Origin: an uncultured Eubacteriales bacterium
Lineage (GTDB): Bacteria > Bacillota_A > Clostridia > Oscillospirales > Oscillospiraceae
Direction: 5' to 3'
Assembly: GCA_949742895.1 (NCBI GenBank)
Contig: CATJRT010000209.1
Location: 1 to 22,489 of the forward strand
DNA length: 22,489 nt
The notes beneath the pieces are model-generated. The model saw only the letters and a program-made list of their open reading frames with translations. It ran no database searches and was not told the DNA's origin. Of the stretch, positions 1 through 6,547 are shown one piece after another; within the stretch, counting starts at the first letter, position 1; each line of letters opens with the position of its first letter. Both the position numbers and the translations under genes were made by a program.

Positions 1-870
1 ATTGAGATTGAGTGGGAGAACACCCCGATTACCGGACAGATTCAGGTGATGAAGTATGCCGCCGAGTACAACGAAGTCACCGGCACCCCCGCAGGAACCC
101 CGCTCCAGGGCGCGGTCTATGAAATCAGCGATCCCCGCAGCAACAAGGTGGTGGATTACATCACCACTGACGCCAAAGGCATTGCGGCCTCCAAGCCCTT
201 GCCGCTGGGACGGTACAAAATCGTTGAGGTGACGGCTCCGGCCTATTGGCAGCTCAGCAAGACTGTGTTTGATGAAACGCTGGAGTATTCCGGCCAGATC
301 ATCAAGGTCAGCGACTATGACAAGCCCGCCGGGCTGGGCGTCACCATCACGAAACGGGGCAACGCTGAGGTCCTGGCGGGAAACCAGATGCGCTATGACT
401 TCACGATTGCCAACACCAGCAACGTGGCGCTGGAGAATTTCTACTGGCATGATCGGATTCCCACCGATGCCACCCGGGGCACGGTGCTGACCACCGGCAC
501 CTACAGCGCGCGGTTACACTACCGGGTGCTGTATAAGACCAACTATACCACGGCCTACCAAGTGCTGGCCTCCAACCTGCTCACCACCAGCAGTTACTCG
601 TTCTCTTTGAACGCCATCCCCATGCAGGCGGGCGAGTACGTCACCGACATCTATTTTGACTTCGGAAAGGTGCCCGTGGGCTTCCAGTCCACGGCCAACC
701 CCACGCTGACGGTGCAGGTGCTGGGCACTGTGCCCAACGGCTACCAGATCGTGAACCGGGCCGACGTGGGCGGCAAGTACCAGGGAACCTGGCAGACCGC
801 CCAGGCCACCTGGGTTACCATTGTGCGCAGGCTGACCACTACTCCCACCCTGCCCCAGACGGGCTATTAA
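1..870 (+). CDS. SpaA/Cna-B-like surface protein, C-terminal part, ending in LPQTGY
   Basis: The reading frame is open to the left edge, so the N-terminus is missing; the GTG/ATG codons at 46 and 49 are probably internal. The first ~90 visible residues (GTPLQGAVYEI ... DAKGIA ... LPLGRYKIVEVTAP) match the prealbumin-like SpaA/Cna-B fold of Gram-positive pilins and adhesins, often stabilised by Lys-Asn isopeptide bonds. The next ~170 residues are beta-rich and resemble a DUF11-like or adhesin stalk domain. The protein ends TTTPTLPQTGY then stop. LPQTG fits the sortase LPXTG motif, but the hydrophobic segment and positive tail that normally follow are absent. Likely an exported cell-surface protein; the export signal is outside the window. 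It may serve cell contact during conjugation, which is inference from context. Confidence 0.8.
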   Translation: MEIEWENTPITGQIQVMKYAAEYNEVTGTPAGTPLQGAVYEISDPRSNKVVDYITTDAKGIAASKPLPLGRYKIVEVTAPAYWQLSKTVFDETLEYSGQIIKVSDYDKPAGLGVTITKRGNAEVLAGNQMRYDFTIANTSNVALENFYWHDRIPTDATRGTVLTTGTYSARLHYRVLYKTNYTTAYQVLASNLLTTSSYSFSLNAIPMQAGEYVTDIYFDFGKVPVGFQSTANPTLTVQVLGTVPNGYQIVNRADVGGKYQGTWQTAQATWVTIVRRLTTTPTLPQTGY

Positions 871-880
871 ACCAACAGCG

Positions 881-906
881 GGGGCGGCTCCTTTCGGGGC
901 CGCCCC
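881..906. terminator. GC-rich hairpin between convergent genes
   Basis: GGGGCGGC at 881-888 pairs with GCCGCCCC at 899-906. The 10-nt loop can add a CC/GG pair. It lies between the stop of the surface protein gene (870) and the stop of the leftward GIY-YIG gene (918), where a shared terminator is expected. There is no good T-run on either strand, so efficient intrinsic termination is uncertain. Confidence 0.5.
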
Positions 907-917
907 GCCTTACAAGG

Positions 918-1262
918 CTACTTCCATATCTTTGCTGCCTTGGGGTCCGCGGCCAGACATTCCTCGCGCAGCTTTTCCAGCTCTGCGGTGTGGTCTGCGT
1001 TGGGATCTTCATAGTCCAGTGTTTTCAACACCGACCATTCAAAGCCGTCCTTGCCGTACTGCGCCCATAATGCCGTCAGGCGTTTGTTGGGGTGGTTTCC
1101 ACTGGCGAGCTTGGCCCGGTTGCTGTTAAAATCGGCCTTTGTATCCTTTGAGATACCCAGGAAGGATTCCCCGGTTGCCTTGCAGCGGATTGAGATGACC
1201 CCCATCTCAGGGCGGCGGAGCCTCCATTCCGCAACCATCGCTTTTCTCTGTGCTTTATCCAT
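918..1262 (-). CDS. GIY-YIG nuclease family protein, divergent catalytic core
   Basis: A 114-residue protein. GIY-YIG enzymes cleave DNA with a small domain built on two motifs; here they appear as GVI (residues 20-22) and FLG (34-36), followed by the family pattern KLASGNHPNKRL and WAQYGKDGFEWSVLK. Aligned by eye, the usual catalytic Arg and the following His are replaced by Asp and Asn, so nuclease activity is doubtful. The chosen ATG (1262) has GGGGGAGG about 7 nt upstream; an in-frame extension to 1304 has no such site. It overlaps the upstream zinc-ribbon gene by 8 bases, so the two are probably translationally coupled and transcribed from the promoter near 1791-1819. Similar small proteins are common in Firmicutes accessory DNA. 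Role unknown; DNA or RNA binding is possible. Confidence 0.75.
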   Translation of the reverse strand: MDKAQRKAMVAEWRLRRPEMGVISIRCKATGESFLGISKDTKADFNSNRAKLASGNHPNKRLTALWAQYGKDGFEWSVLKTLDYEDPNADHTAELEKLREECLAADPKAAKIWK

Positions 1263-1773
1263 TTTCGGTGCCTCCCCCGTTCTGCTGGTGATTGATGAAG
1301 TCAAACAGCTTCACCTTAAATTCATCATTCTCATTCAGCGCCCCGAAAATGTGGTTCACCTGCTCCTCCTGCGATTCATTTTGCTTTGCGGGCAGATGAA
1401 CCGCCATAAGGAAGCTGGTGGTTAGCCCGCCCTCTGGACGAACCCATGCGTTTCCCGCCAGTTCGCTTCTGTCAGCGGGATTTTCCCCATACTCTACGAT
1501 GATGTCCAAAATCATGGGACTGTCGATTTGCAAGGCCGTGGCGGGCAGGCGGAAGGAAAAGGAGCTGAGCATACAGATCTCCGTGTCCATCCCATTGGGA
1601 AACCGGGGCGCTTCCGAATGCTCACTTTCGGTCAGCTCAGCCATGCGCTGCTCAAATTCCTTCTGCTCGTCCTCGTCGGCAGGCCGCACAGCATATTTCC
1701 CGCAGTCCGGGCACTGCTCTGTCTCTTCACTCCGGCTGAATATAAAGCCGCAGTTGTCGCAAGTAAAAACCAT
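1255..1773 (-). CDS. Protein with N-terminal rubredoxin-like zinc ribbon
   Basis: A 172-residue protein starting at ATG 1773; a GTG at 1782 is the alternative start. The N-terminus has two CxxC knuckles, CDNCG and CPDCG, about 15 residues apart, typical of a small zinc ribbon or rubredoxin-like metal site. An acidic, charged helix follows (EDEQKEFEQRMAEL), then a ~110-residue domain of mixed sheet and helix that I do not recognise. It is the first gene of a two-gene leftward operon and overlaps the GIY-YIG gene. Its promoter is so close that the transcript leader would be only about 10 nt for the ATG and almost absent for the GTG. Function unknown; cytosolic, as no signal peptide or membrane segment is visible. 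Confidence 0.65.
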   Translation of the reverse strand: MVFTCDNCGFIFSRSEETEQCPDCGKYAVRPADEDEQKEFEQRMAELTESEHSEAPRFPNGMDTEICMLSSFSFRLPATALQIDSPMILDIIVEYGENPADRSELAGNAWVRPEGGLTTSFLMAVHLPAKQNESQEEQVNHIFGALNENDEFKVKLFDFINHQQNGGGTENG

Positions 1774-1790
1774 TTCAATCACCGTCCCTC

Positions 1791-1819
1791 ATTATAGCAG
1801 GGGCGGTCTGCTTTTACAA
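1791..1819 (-). promoter_or_regulatory. Sigma-70-type promoter of the zinc-ribbon/GIY-YIG pair
   Basis: On the minus strand TTGTAA (1814-1819), a 17-nt spacer and a perfect TATAAT (1791-1796). Predicted transcription starts near 1784, giving a very short leader before the ATG at 1773. It overlaps the ribosome binding site of the rightward small ORF, so the two directions may interfere. The same TTGTAA-N17-TATAAT layout occurs at 4907-4935. Confidence 0.75.
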
Positions 1820-1832
1820 GGAGTTGATTTCC

Positions 1833-1997
1833 ATAGAAGATACATACCCCGAACTGAACCGGGCGGCATTCCTAATCGAGCACGCCAGTGTGCCCCGCTA
1901 TTACCCGGTCTACTGTGCCGAAACCGCGCAAATACTGGCCGGAATCGCGGCCCGGCTACAGGAACATGGCAGGACTGACGGCCCTGCCCAATCATAA
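1833..1997 (+). CDS. Small ORF of 54 codons with non-standard start (ATA; or TTG at 1824)
   Basis: An AAGGAG ribosome binding site (1818-1823) precedes a frame that runs IEDTYPELNR ... to a TAA at 1995-1997, 17 nt before the HD-GYP gene. At normal spacing the codon is ATA (1833), not ATG. The context AGGAGTTGATTTCCATA is nearly identical to AGGAGTTGATTCCCATG ahead of the DUF3268 gene at 5465, so ATA sits where ATG would be expected. TTG at 1824 or ATT at 1827 could also serve but lie too close to the binding site. The product would be a ~54-residue, mostly helical protein of unknown function. It may be a gene with a decayed start codon, a rare-start gene, or a coupling leader for the HD-GYP gene. 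Confidence 0.45.
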   Translation: MEDTYPELNRAAFLIEHASVPRYYPVYCAETAQILAGIAARLQEHGRTDGPAQS

Positions 1998-2014
1998 ATA
2001 TGAGGTGAGATCCA

Positions 2015-2623
2015 ATGAATATCGAATACACATTGTCCATCCTGCGTCGGGAGCGCCTGCTGCTGAAGCACACCCCGCACAGCGCACGGTTCCAAGACCT
2101 TGTGGCCTATCTGCTTCGCACATTCTCCGCCGCCGCTGTCATCCCGGCCCTGTCTGCGGAAGAGGTTCGGCTTTACTCCGCACTGGCCCCGCTCCATGAC
2201 GTGGGAAAGCAGGCCATCCCCAGCGACATCCTCAACAAGCCCGACCACCTAACCAAAGAGGAGTTTGAATTGGTGAAATCCCACACCATCCAGGGATGTG
2301 CGCTGCTGGAGCGTGTCCCAGGGCTGCGGGGGTGCGAGGCGTTCCCGCTGCTCTGCGATGTGTGCCGCCACCACCATGAGCGGTGGGACGGCAGCGGCTA
2401 CCCGGACAGGCTTTCCGGGGCGGAGATCGCGCCCTGGGTGCAGGTGGTGGGCATGGCGGACGCCTTTGACGCCCTGGTTCATCCCCGGGTGTATAAGCCG
2501 GCGTTCTCCCTCCGGCAGTCCAGGGATATGGTGGTCAACGGGGCCTGCGGGGCCTTTGACCCGGATATGCTGGCCTGTTTCGCCCAGAACATCGGCCCCA
2601 TCTCCCATGCTGTCTATGCCTGA
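2015..2623 (+). CDS. Stand-alone HD-GYP domain phosphodiesterase
   Basis: A 202-residue protein that is essentially one HD-GYP domain. HD-GYP enzymes are metal-dependent phosphodiesterases that usually hydrolyse cyclic di-GMP (some act on cGAMP or other nucleotides). Visible signatures: HDVGK (H61, D62) with IPSDILNKP, then HHERWDGSGYP (about 120-130) with the GYP triad intact, and MADAFDAL plus the RVYKP strand near 148-162. All main metal ligands appear present, so it should be active. There is no receiver, PAS or membrane domain to sense a signal. The binding site GAGGTGA lies about 8 nt before ATG 2015. The gene overlaps the next (C39 peptidase) by 8 bases, suggesting coupled synthesis. 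A nucleotide-signalling enzyme beside a wall-active protease is unusual; its substrate is not known. Confidence 0.85.
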   Translation: MNIEYTLSILRRERLLLKHTPHSARFQDLVAYLLRTFSAAAVIPALSAEEVRLYSALAPLHDVGKQAIPSDILNKPDHLTKEEFELVKSHTIQGCALLERVPGLRGCEAFPLLCDVCRHHHERWDGSGYPDRLSGAEIAPWVQVVGMADAFDALVHPRVYKPAFSLRQSRDMVVNGACGAFDPDMLACFAQNIGPISHAVYA

Positions 2624-3965
2624 GAAGGATAAGAACAGTCTGGAGCAGGCGACCGGCGCGGCCCACACGATCCACGGGGCCATCAAGACCGGGAAAGCCA
2701 TTGCGTCTGTCGCCAAGGGTGCGGCGGTGGGCGGGCCATACGGTGCGGCGGCTGGTCTGGCGCTGGCGGCGGGCCAGCATGGGAAAAAGCTGTTGGCCGC
2801 GGCTACGGTCGTGCTCATGCTCCCCGTGCTGTTCGTGTTGATGCTCCCCGGCCTGATTTTTGGCGGACTGACCAGCATTGGAGCCAACGGCCAGCCTGTG
2901 CTCAATGACAGCGCCGCCATCGACAGCCACATGGATGAAATTGCGGCGGCGATAGATGTGATTTTGGGAGAAGGGCTTGCCGATGCGGAGGGCCGTATCG
3001 CAACAGACTTTGCCGTTACAGACGGGGACAAGTATGAAGTCATCCAGCCCTTCACCGTCTCCAGCAATACCAACTCCTTCATTGCCCAATACTGCGCCGC
3101 AAAAGAGCAAAGCTGGGCGGATATCTCGTTGGACGATATGAAAAACATCCTCCGGGCAGGGAAGAGCAGCCTGTATTCCTTCACCAAAACCAGCGAAACG
3201 CGGGTGGTGGAGGCAGATGACCCGGAGACAGAGGACGTGGTGGAGACGAAGGAGGAAAAATGGTACGTCTACACCCTCGTTTACAACGGAGAAGCCTATT
3301 TTGCCGACCAGGTATTCCATCTGACGGAGGAACAGAAGTCGCTGGCTGATAACTACGCCCACAATCTGAGCCTGTTCCTGGGTGACGGGATGCTCCAATA
3401 TACGGAGTATGACGGAAACATCATCACCTCCCTGGGTGACGTCCGCTTCACGGACGGGGCTACGGAGGTGGTCTATTTCAACCAGCTTGACCAGCGGTAT
3501 GCCAACCAGCCCTATGGCACTGATAACATCGGCGGCTATGGCTGCGGCCCCACCTCCATGGCTATCGTGGTGTCCTCGCTGACGGATGACTACGTTGATC
3601 CCATTGAGATGGCGGAGTGGGCCTACCAAAACGGCGGCTGGTGCAAGGGACAGGGTTCCTACCACTCCTTCATCCCCAACGCTGCCAAGGCGTGGGGCCT
3701 ATCGGTGGAAGGCTGCAAAGCCAGCGAACCCCAGCGAATTTTGGACGCCCTCAGCAGCGGCAAGCTGGTGGTGGCGCTCATGTCGCCGGGACATTTCACC
3801 ACCGGGGGCCATTTTATCGTGCTCCGGGGTGTGAAGGACGGCAAGATCCTGGTGGCCGACCCGGCCAGCACCTCCCGCAGCCAGAAGGAGTGGGACTTGT
3901 CCATTATCCTCAATGAAGCCGGACACCGGGCTGGGGCGGGAGGCCCTTTCTGGCTGATAGGTTGA
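2616..3965 (+). CDS. Membrane-anchored C39-type cysteine peptidase
   Basis: A 449-residue protein (ATG 2616; ATG 2607 is an alternative). Residues ~12-52 are Gly/Ala-rich (glycine-zipper-like), and ~59-84 form a strong membrane segment (KLLAAATVVLMLPVLFVLML), so the rest is probably outside the cell. After a ~200-residue linker domain, the last ~160 residues form a peptidase C39-like domain with Cys310 in YGCGPTS, His399 in GGHFIVLRG and Asp415 in VADPAS: a complete papain-like triad. ICEs of Clostridia often encode such exported hydrolases next to the conjugation machinery, where they are thought to open the cell wall or process surface proteins. No good ribosome binding site is seen; the 8-base overlap with the HD-GYP gene suggests coupling. 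A terminator follows at 3972-4008. Confidence 0.8.
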   Translation: MPEKDKNSLEQATGAAHTIHGAIKTGKAIASVAKGAAVGGPYGAAAGLALAAGQHGKKLLAAATVVLMLPVLFVLMLPGLIFGGLTSIGANGQPVLNDSAAIDSHMDEIAAAIDVILGEGLADAEGRIATDFAVTDGDKYEVIQPFTVSSNTNSFIAQYCAAKEQSWADISLDDMKNILRAGKSSLYSFTKTSETRVVEADDPETEDVVETKEEKWYVYTLVYNGEAYFADQVFHLTEEQKSLADNYAHNLSLFLGDGMLQYTEYDGNIITSLGDVRFTDGATEVVYFNQLDQRYANQPYGTDNIGGYGCGPTSMAIVVSSLTDDYVDPIEMAEWAYQNGGWCKGQGSYHSFIPNAAKAWGLSVEGCKASEPQRILDALSSGKLVVALMSPGHFTTGGHFIVLRGVKDGKILVADPASTSRSQKEWDLSIILNEAGHRAGAGGPFWLIG

Positions 3966-3971
3966 CGAAAA

Positions 3972-4008
3972 GGGCACGGATGAAAACCCATCCGTGCCCA
4001 CCATTTTT
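3972..4008. terminator. Intrinsic terminator after the C39 peptidase gene
   Basis: GGGCACGGATG (3972-3982) pairs perfectly over 11 bp with CATCCGTGCCC (3989-3999), 6-nt loop, then a run of five T at 4004-4008. The T-run overlaps the stop codon of the convergent Rpn gene, so the stem serves the rightward genes and could also stop leftward readthrough. Confidence 0.85.
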
Positions 4009-4873
4009 ATTGCTCCCAATATTGCGCAACCTTTTCCTCCGCAACATGAGGCAGCAATTCAAACTGCTTCATCAACTCCTGGACAACAACGGCCCTGTCT
4101 GTCGTGAATTTCTTCAACGCCAAAACTATAGCCCGGATTCCCTCTTCCCGGCCCTCCTGATGTCCTTCCTGTCGTGCCTCTTTGGCTACGTTATATTCAT
4201 GAATCTCTGCTACGCGCTCCTGATCGAACAAGGTCACCATAATGTCCCGCACCTCCTTTTGGCGTGATGCCAGGAACGGCATCAAAACACTTTCCTCTAC
4301 ACAGATCCGCAGGGCTTCCTCTACCGCTTTCATGGTATAGCCATACTGCTTACGCTGCTCGTCGGATATCTCGCAGAATCGGATGTATTGATCCACAATG
4401 CTCCCGGTTCCGGTTCCCCGCAATACCTTGACCTCGATTTCCGCACTGCCTGGACCATCATACATATCGGACAGATGCAGAACCTCCGGCAGCTGGCGCG
4501 GCTCGCCGGAATAGATCATGTAGAGTTCCGGGCGGGGGATGGACACCGGCTTGCTCCCGTACAGATCCAGCTTCTGCTCGTCCACGTATTCTTTGTAGGT
4601 GGCGGCCAGATACAAGAGCATCCTCAATACAATGTTAATCGTAAATTTTGTTTGGGCTTCAATCAACAAAATGATTTTGTCCCGAACCTGGAATCCAAGG
4701 TCGTTGGTCATGCCGTTGGTGAGGACGTGTTCCAGCGTGACCAGCTTGCAGTCCCCCTCGGTCACGTCGGTGTCCTCCGGGTGGAGGGCCAGATAGAGCC
4801 GGCGTGTGTTCTCCGGCTGGCGGAACACGAAGCCAAATACGCTGTCTTTCGCGGTATATTTCATTTCAGCCAT
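4007..4873 (-). CDS. Rpn/PD-(D/E)XK family nuclease (putative transposase-like)
   Basis: A 288-residue protein of the Rpn / PDDEXK_2 group, often labelled recombination-promoting nuclease or putative transposase. N-terminal MKYTAKDSVFGFVF leads into the nuclease fold; the core shows ND58LGF, then a strand ending IE72AQ74, the ExQ variant of the (D/E)XK motif seen in this family. ELYMIYSGE near 115 is also typical. The C-terminus has charged, repeat-like ARQEGHQEGREEG (about 232-244), the usual helical tail. Family members make strand breaks and promote RecA-independent recombination in E. coli. The ATG at 4873 has GAGGGG about 7 nt upstream. It is a single-gene unit with its own promoter (4907-4935) and terminator, transcribed against its neighbours, as expected of a later insertion. 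No terminal inverted repeats were seen. Confidence 0.8.
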   Translation of the reverse strand: MAEMKYTAKDSVFGFVFRQPENTRRLYLALHPEDTDVTEGDCKLVTLEHVLTNGMTNDLGFQVRDKIILLIEAQTKFTINIVLRMLLYLAATYKEYVDEQKLDLYGSKPVSIPRPELYMIYSGEPRQLPEVLHLSDMYDGPGSAEIEVKVLRGTGTGSIVDQYIRFCEISDEQRKQYGYTMKAVEEALRICVEESVLMPFLASRQKEVRDIMVTLFDQERVAEIHEYNVAKEARQEGHQEGREEGIRAIVLALKKFTTDRAVVVQELMKQFELLPHVAEEKVAQYWEQ

Positions 4874-4906
4874 GCGTGACCCCTCTTTCGCTCTGCTTAC
4901 CCTTCT

Positions 4907-4935
4907 ATTATATACGTTTTGGGCACGGTTTACAA
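4907..4935 (-). promoter_or_regulatory. Sigma-70-type promoter of the Rpn nuclease gene
   Basis: On the minus strand TTGTAA (4930-4935), 17-nt spacer, TATAAT (4907-4912), the same hexamers and spacing as the promoter at 1791-1819. Predicted leader of about 25 nt carries the ribosome binding site. It overlaps the apparent 5' end of the rightward ORF at 4919-5293. Confidence 0.75.
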
Positions 4936-5293
4936 GCCTTTCCCTCTATCATACTTAATCCGCTTACAGATTGGAAGTGATGAAACCACGAACGCAAAAA
5001 CCAGACATTTTTATTTGTTCCTGTCCGCCTGCGGCGGCAACTGGCGGAATTCCATTTTCGTTTCCGAAAAAGATACCCCCGGCTATCTGCTGACGGCAGA
5101 CCGGGACGGTCGGCCGCTGGTCATGGCCGCAGAGCAGTTCCAGCAACTCACCGGGGAGCAGATCGACCCCGCCGAATGCTGCGGGCAGCTCACTGGGGAA
5201 GGCTTCGCAGCCCTGTACGCCCAATATCTGCTCTGGAATCTGCCGTCAGAGCAGGAGAAGCCGTTAGAGTACCTGAGCCAAAACGGGGGCTGA
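4919..5293 (+). CDS. Unknown protein, 5' end uncertain (possibly truncated)
   Basis: An open frame of up to 124 residues, with no recognisable family. The C-terminal part (NSIFVSEKDTPGYLLTADRDGRPLVMAAEQFQQLTGEQID) reads as a genuine soluble protein and is followed by a strong terminator, which supports expression. The start is a problem: the only in-frame candidate at the 5' end is a TTG at 4919 inside the minus-strand promoter of the Rpn gene, with no binding site, and no in-frame ATG follows. An ATG at 4980 lies in another frame that stops after ~38 codons. Either translation begins at a rare codon near 5015, or the original 5' end was lost, for instance when the Rpn unit arrived. Lower confidence for the first ~30 codons. 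Confidence 0.45.
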   Translation: MGTVYKPFPLSYLIRLQIGSDETTNAKTRHFYLFLSACGGNWRNSIFVSEKDTPGYLLTADRDGRPLVMAAEQFQQLTGEQIDPAECCGQLTGEGFAALYAQYLLWNLPSEQEKPLEYLSQNGG

Positions 5294-5329
5294 CCCACCT
5301 TGCCCAACGCTATACTATCTTTCACGCTG

Positions 5330-5361
5330 CCCGCCTGGGATATTCCCGGGCGGGCTTTTTT
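5330..5361 (+). terminator. Strong intrinsic terminator
   Basis: CCCGCCTGGGA (5330-5340) pairs with TCCCGGGCGGG (5344-5354), 11 bp with one G-T pair and a 3-nt loop, followed by CTTTTTT (5355-5361). It ends the unit holding the unknown ORF at 4919-5293. The ~100 nt that follow, before the DUF3268 gene, show no convincing promoter. Confidence 0.9.
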
Positions 5362-5464
5362 GCGTTCACAGAAATTTTACAGAATTTATGGGCACTTTTT
5401 GCTCAAAACCACCGCGTAATAAGGGTGTCAGATCAATTCGGCAAACAGTCAGGAGTTGATTCCC

Positions 5465-5869
5465 ATGAAACGAGTAAATCTCAAATGCCCCTACTGCGGC
5501 TCCCAGGCCCTGCTCCGCCCCGCCTCCGTGGTGTACGGTGAGCGGGCCGCAGATCCCGCCGCCCCATTCTACGTCTGCGCCCGCTATCCGTCCTGCGATT
5601 CCTATGTGGCCGCCCACCGGGGAAGCCGCCTGCCCATGGGCACCCTGGCGGACAAGTCCCTGCGCCGCAAACGCATCCAGGCCCACGCCGCTTTTGACCG
5701 GCTGTGGGCGGACGGCCTTATGACCAAGCGGCAGGCGTACCACTGGCTCCAGGCCAAGCTGGATCTGCCGGAGCAGGAGACCCACATCGGAAAGTTTTCT
5801 GACTTCCGCTGTGAGCAGGTCATCCAGCTCTGTGACAGCCTGTTCCCACCACTCCCCAAAGCGGGATAG
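5465..5869 (+). CDS. DUF3268 zinc-finger-containing protein
   Basis: A 134-residue protein matching the zinc-finger-containing DUF3268 family along its whole length. N-terminal CPYCG (C8, C11) and a second pair C38/C44 in YVCARYPSC probably bind zinc. The family hallmarks YVAAHRGSRLPMGTLAD, LRRKRIQAHAAFDRLW, AYHWLQAKL and HIGKF follow in order. The ATG at 5465 has CAGGAG 9 nt upstream, so the TTG 9 bases earlier is not the start. The family is common in Clostridia phages and ICEs; its role is unknown and nucleic acid binding is a reasonable guess. It is the first gene of a rightward run with the sigma factor (38-nt gap) and the 6548 gene. Confidence 0.85.
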   Translation: MKRVNLKCPYCGSQALLRPASVVYGERAADPAAPFYVCARYPSCDSYVAAHRGSRLPMGTLADKSLRRKRIQAHAAFDRLWADGLMTKRQAYHWLQAKLDLPEQETHIGKFSDFRCEQVIQLCDSLFPPLPKAG

Positions 5870-5906
5870 AGCACCACACATCACTCTATATGAAAGAAGG
5901 GATACT

Positions 5907-6506
5907 ATGAAATGCGAGTTCAAACTCACACCCGAACAGCAGGCCCTTGCGGCGGATAACCTCGACCTCATCAGCAAGGCGATCACGCTGTTTATTCATC
6001 CCAACGAGGAAGTGGCCGACCTGAGCTATGCCGATCTATACCAGGAGGGGGCAATAGCGCTGTGCAAGGCAGCAGCCACCTACGACGGCAAATCCGCCCA
6101 GTTCGGCACCTACGCCACCACCGTCATTCGGAACCACCTGTATAACTGCTGTAATGCGGCAAACCCCCGCCAGCGGAAGCTGCCGTCTGTTTCCCTGGAC
6201 ATTGACCGCTCCGAGGATGAACAACCGCCCCCTTGCCCGGAACCCTCCGTGCCGGACGGAATTGACGAACTGCTGGGCCGGATGGATGCCAACAGCCTGC
6301 TTGCGGACTGCAAGCGCCGGTACAGCGGCGTGGCCCTGCTGGGGGTGGAGGCGCTGGAGCTGAAAATCAGGGGCTTCAGCGGGACGGACATCGCCCAGCT
6401 CTACCAGACCACGCCCAATAACGTGGGAGCGTGGATCTCCCGGGCGGTAAAAAAAATCCGAACGGATTTGAGGGTCGATGTTGAAAAACACCCACCCCGC
6501 TTGTAA
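5907..6506 (+). CDS. Sigma-70 family RNA polymerase sigma factor
   Basis: A 199-residue sigma-like protein. Residues ~40-80 carry a region 2 signature (DLYQEGAIALCKAAATYD then FGTYATTVIRNHLYN), which binds RNA polymerase and recognises the -10 element. A proline-rich linker follows, and ~150-195 form a helix-turn-helix that fits region 4 (GFSGTDIAQLYQTTPNNVGAWISRAVKKIR). Such factors would direct polymerase to a small set of promoters, possibly those of the element itself. The ATG at 5907 follows GAAAGAAGGGA at good spacing; a longer frame to 5811 overlaps the DUF3268 gene and is unlikely. No anti-sigma gene is adjacent. A second sigma-like protein is encoded at 11784-12362. Confidence 0.85.
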   Translation: MKCEFKLTPEQQALAADNLDLISKAITLFIHPNEEVADLSYADLYQEGAIALCKAAATYDGKSAQFGTYATTVIRNHLYNCCNAANPRQRKLPSVSLDIDRSEDEQPPPCPEPSVPDGIDELLGRMDANSLLADCKRRYSGVALLGVEALELKIRGFSGTDIAQLYQTTPNNVGAWISRAVKKIRTDLRVDVEKHPPRL

Positions 6507-6547
6507 AAGAACATAGACAGCACAATAAATCAGTTGGAGGCGATCTC

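Noticed and set aside
2249..3665. Two long minus-strand open frames
   Set aside because: They are antisense to the HD-GYP and C39 peptidase genes, both of which have clear active-site motifs.
4007..4873. Rpn gene as an insertion sequence
   Set aside because: Family members are often labelled transposase, but I found no terminal inverted repeats or target duplication beyond a short GGGCACGG match, so it is listed as a gene and not a mobile element.
4980..5095. ATG at 4980 as the start of a protein
   Set aside because: The frame ends after about 38 codons and has a poor binding site; the other frame carries the believable protein sequence.
5370..5464. Named DUF3268 RNA motif upstream of the DUF3268 gene
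   Set aside because: An RNA motif of that name is known to me from the literature, but I could not see a convincing matching stem in this ~95-nt stretch; only a covariance search could decide.
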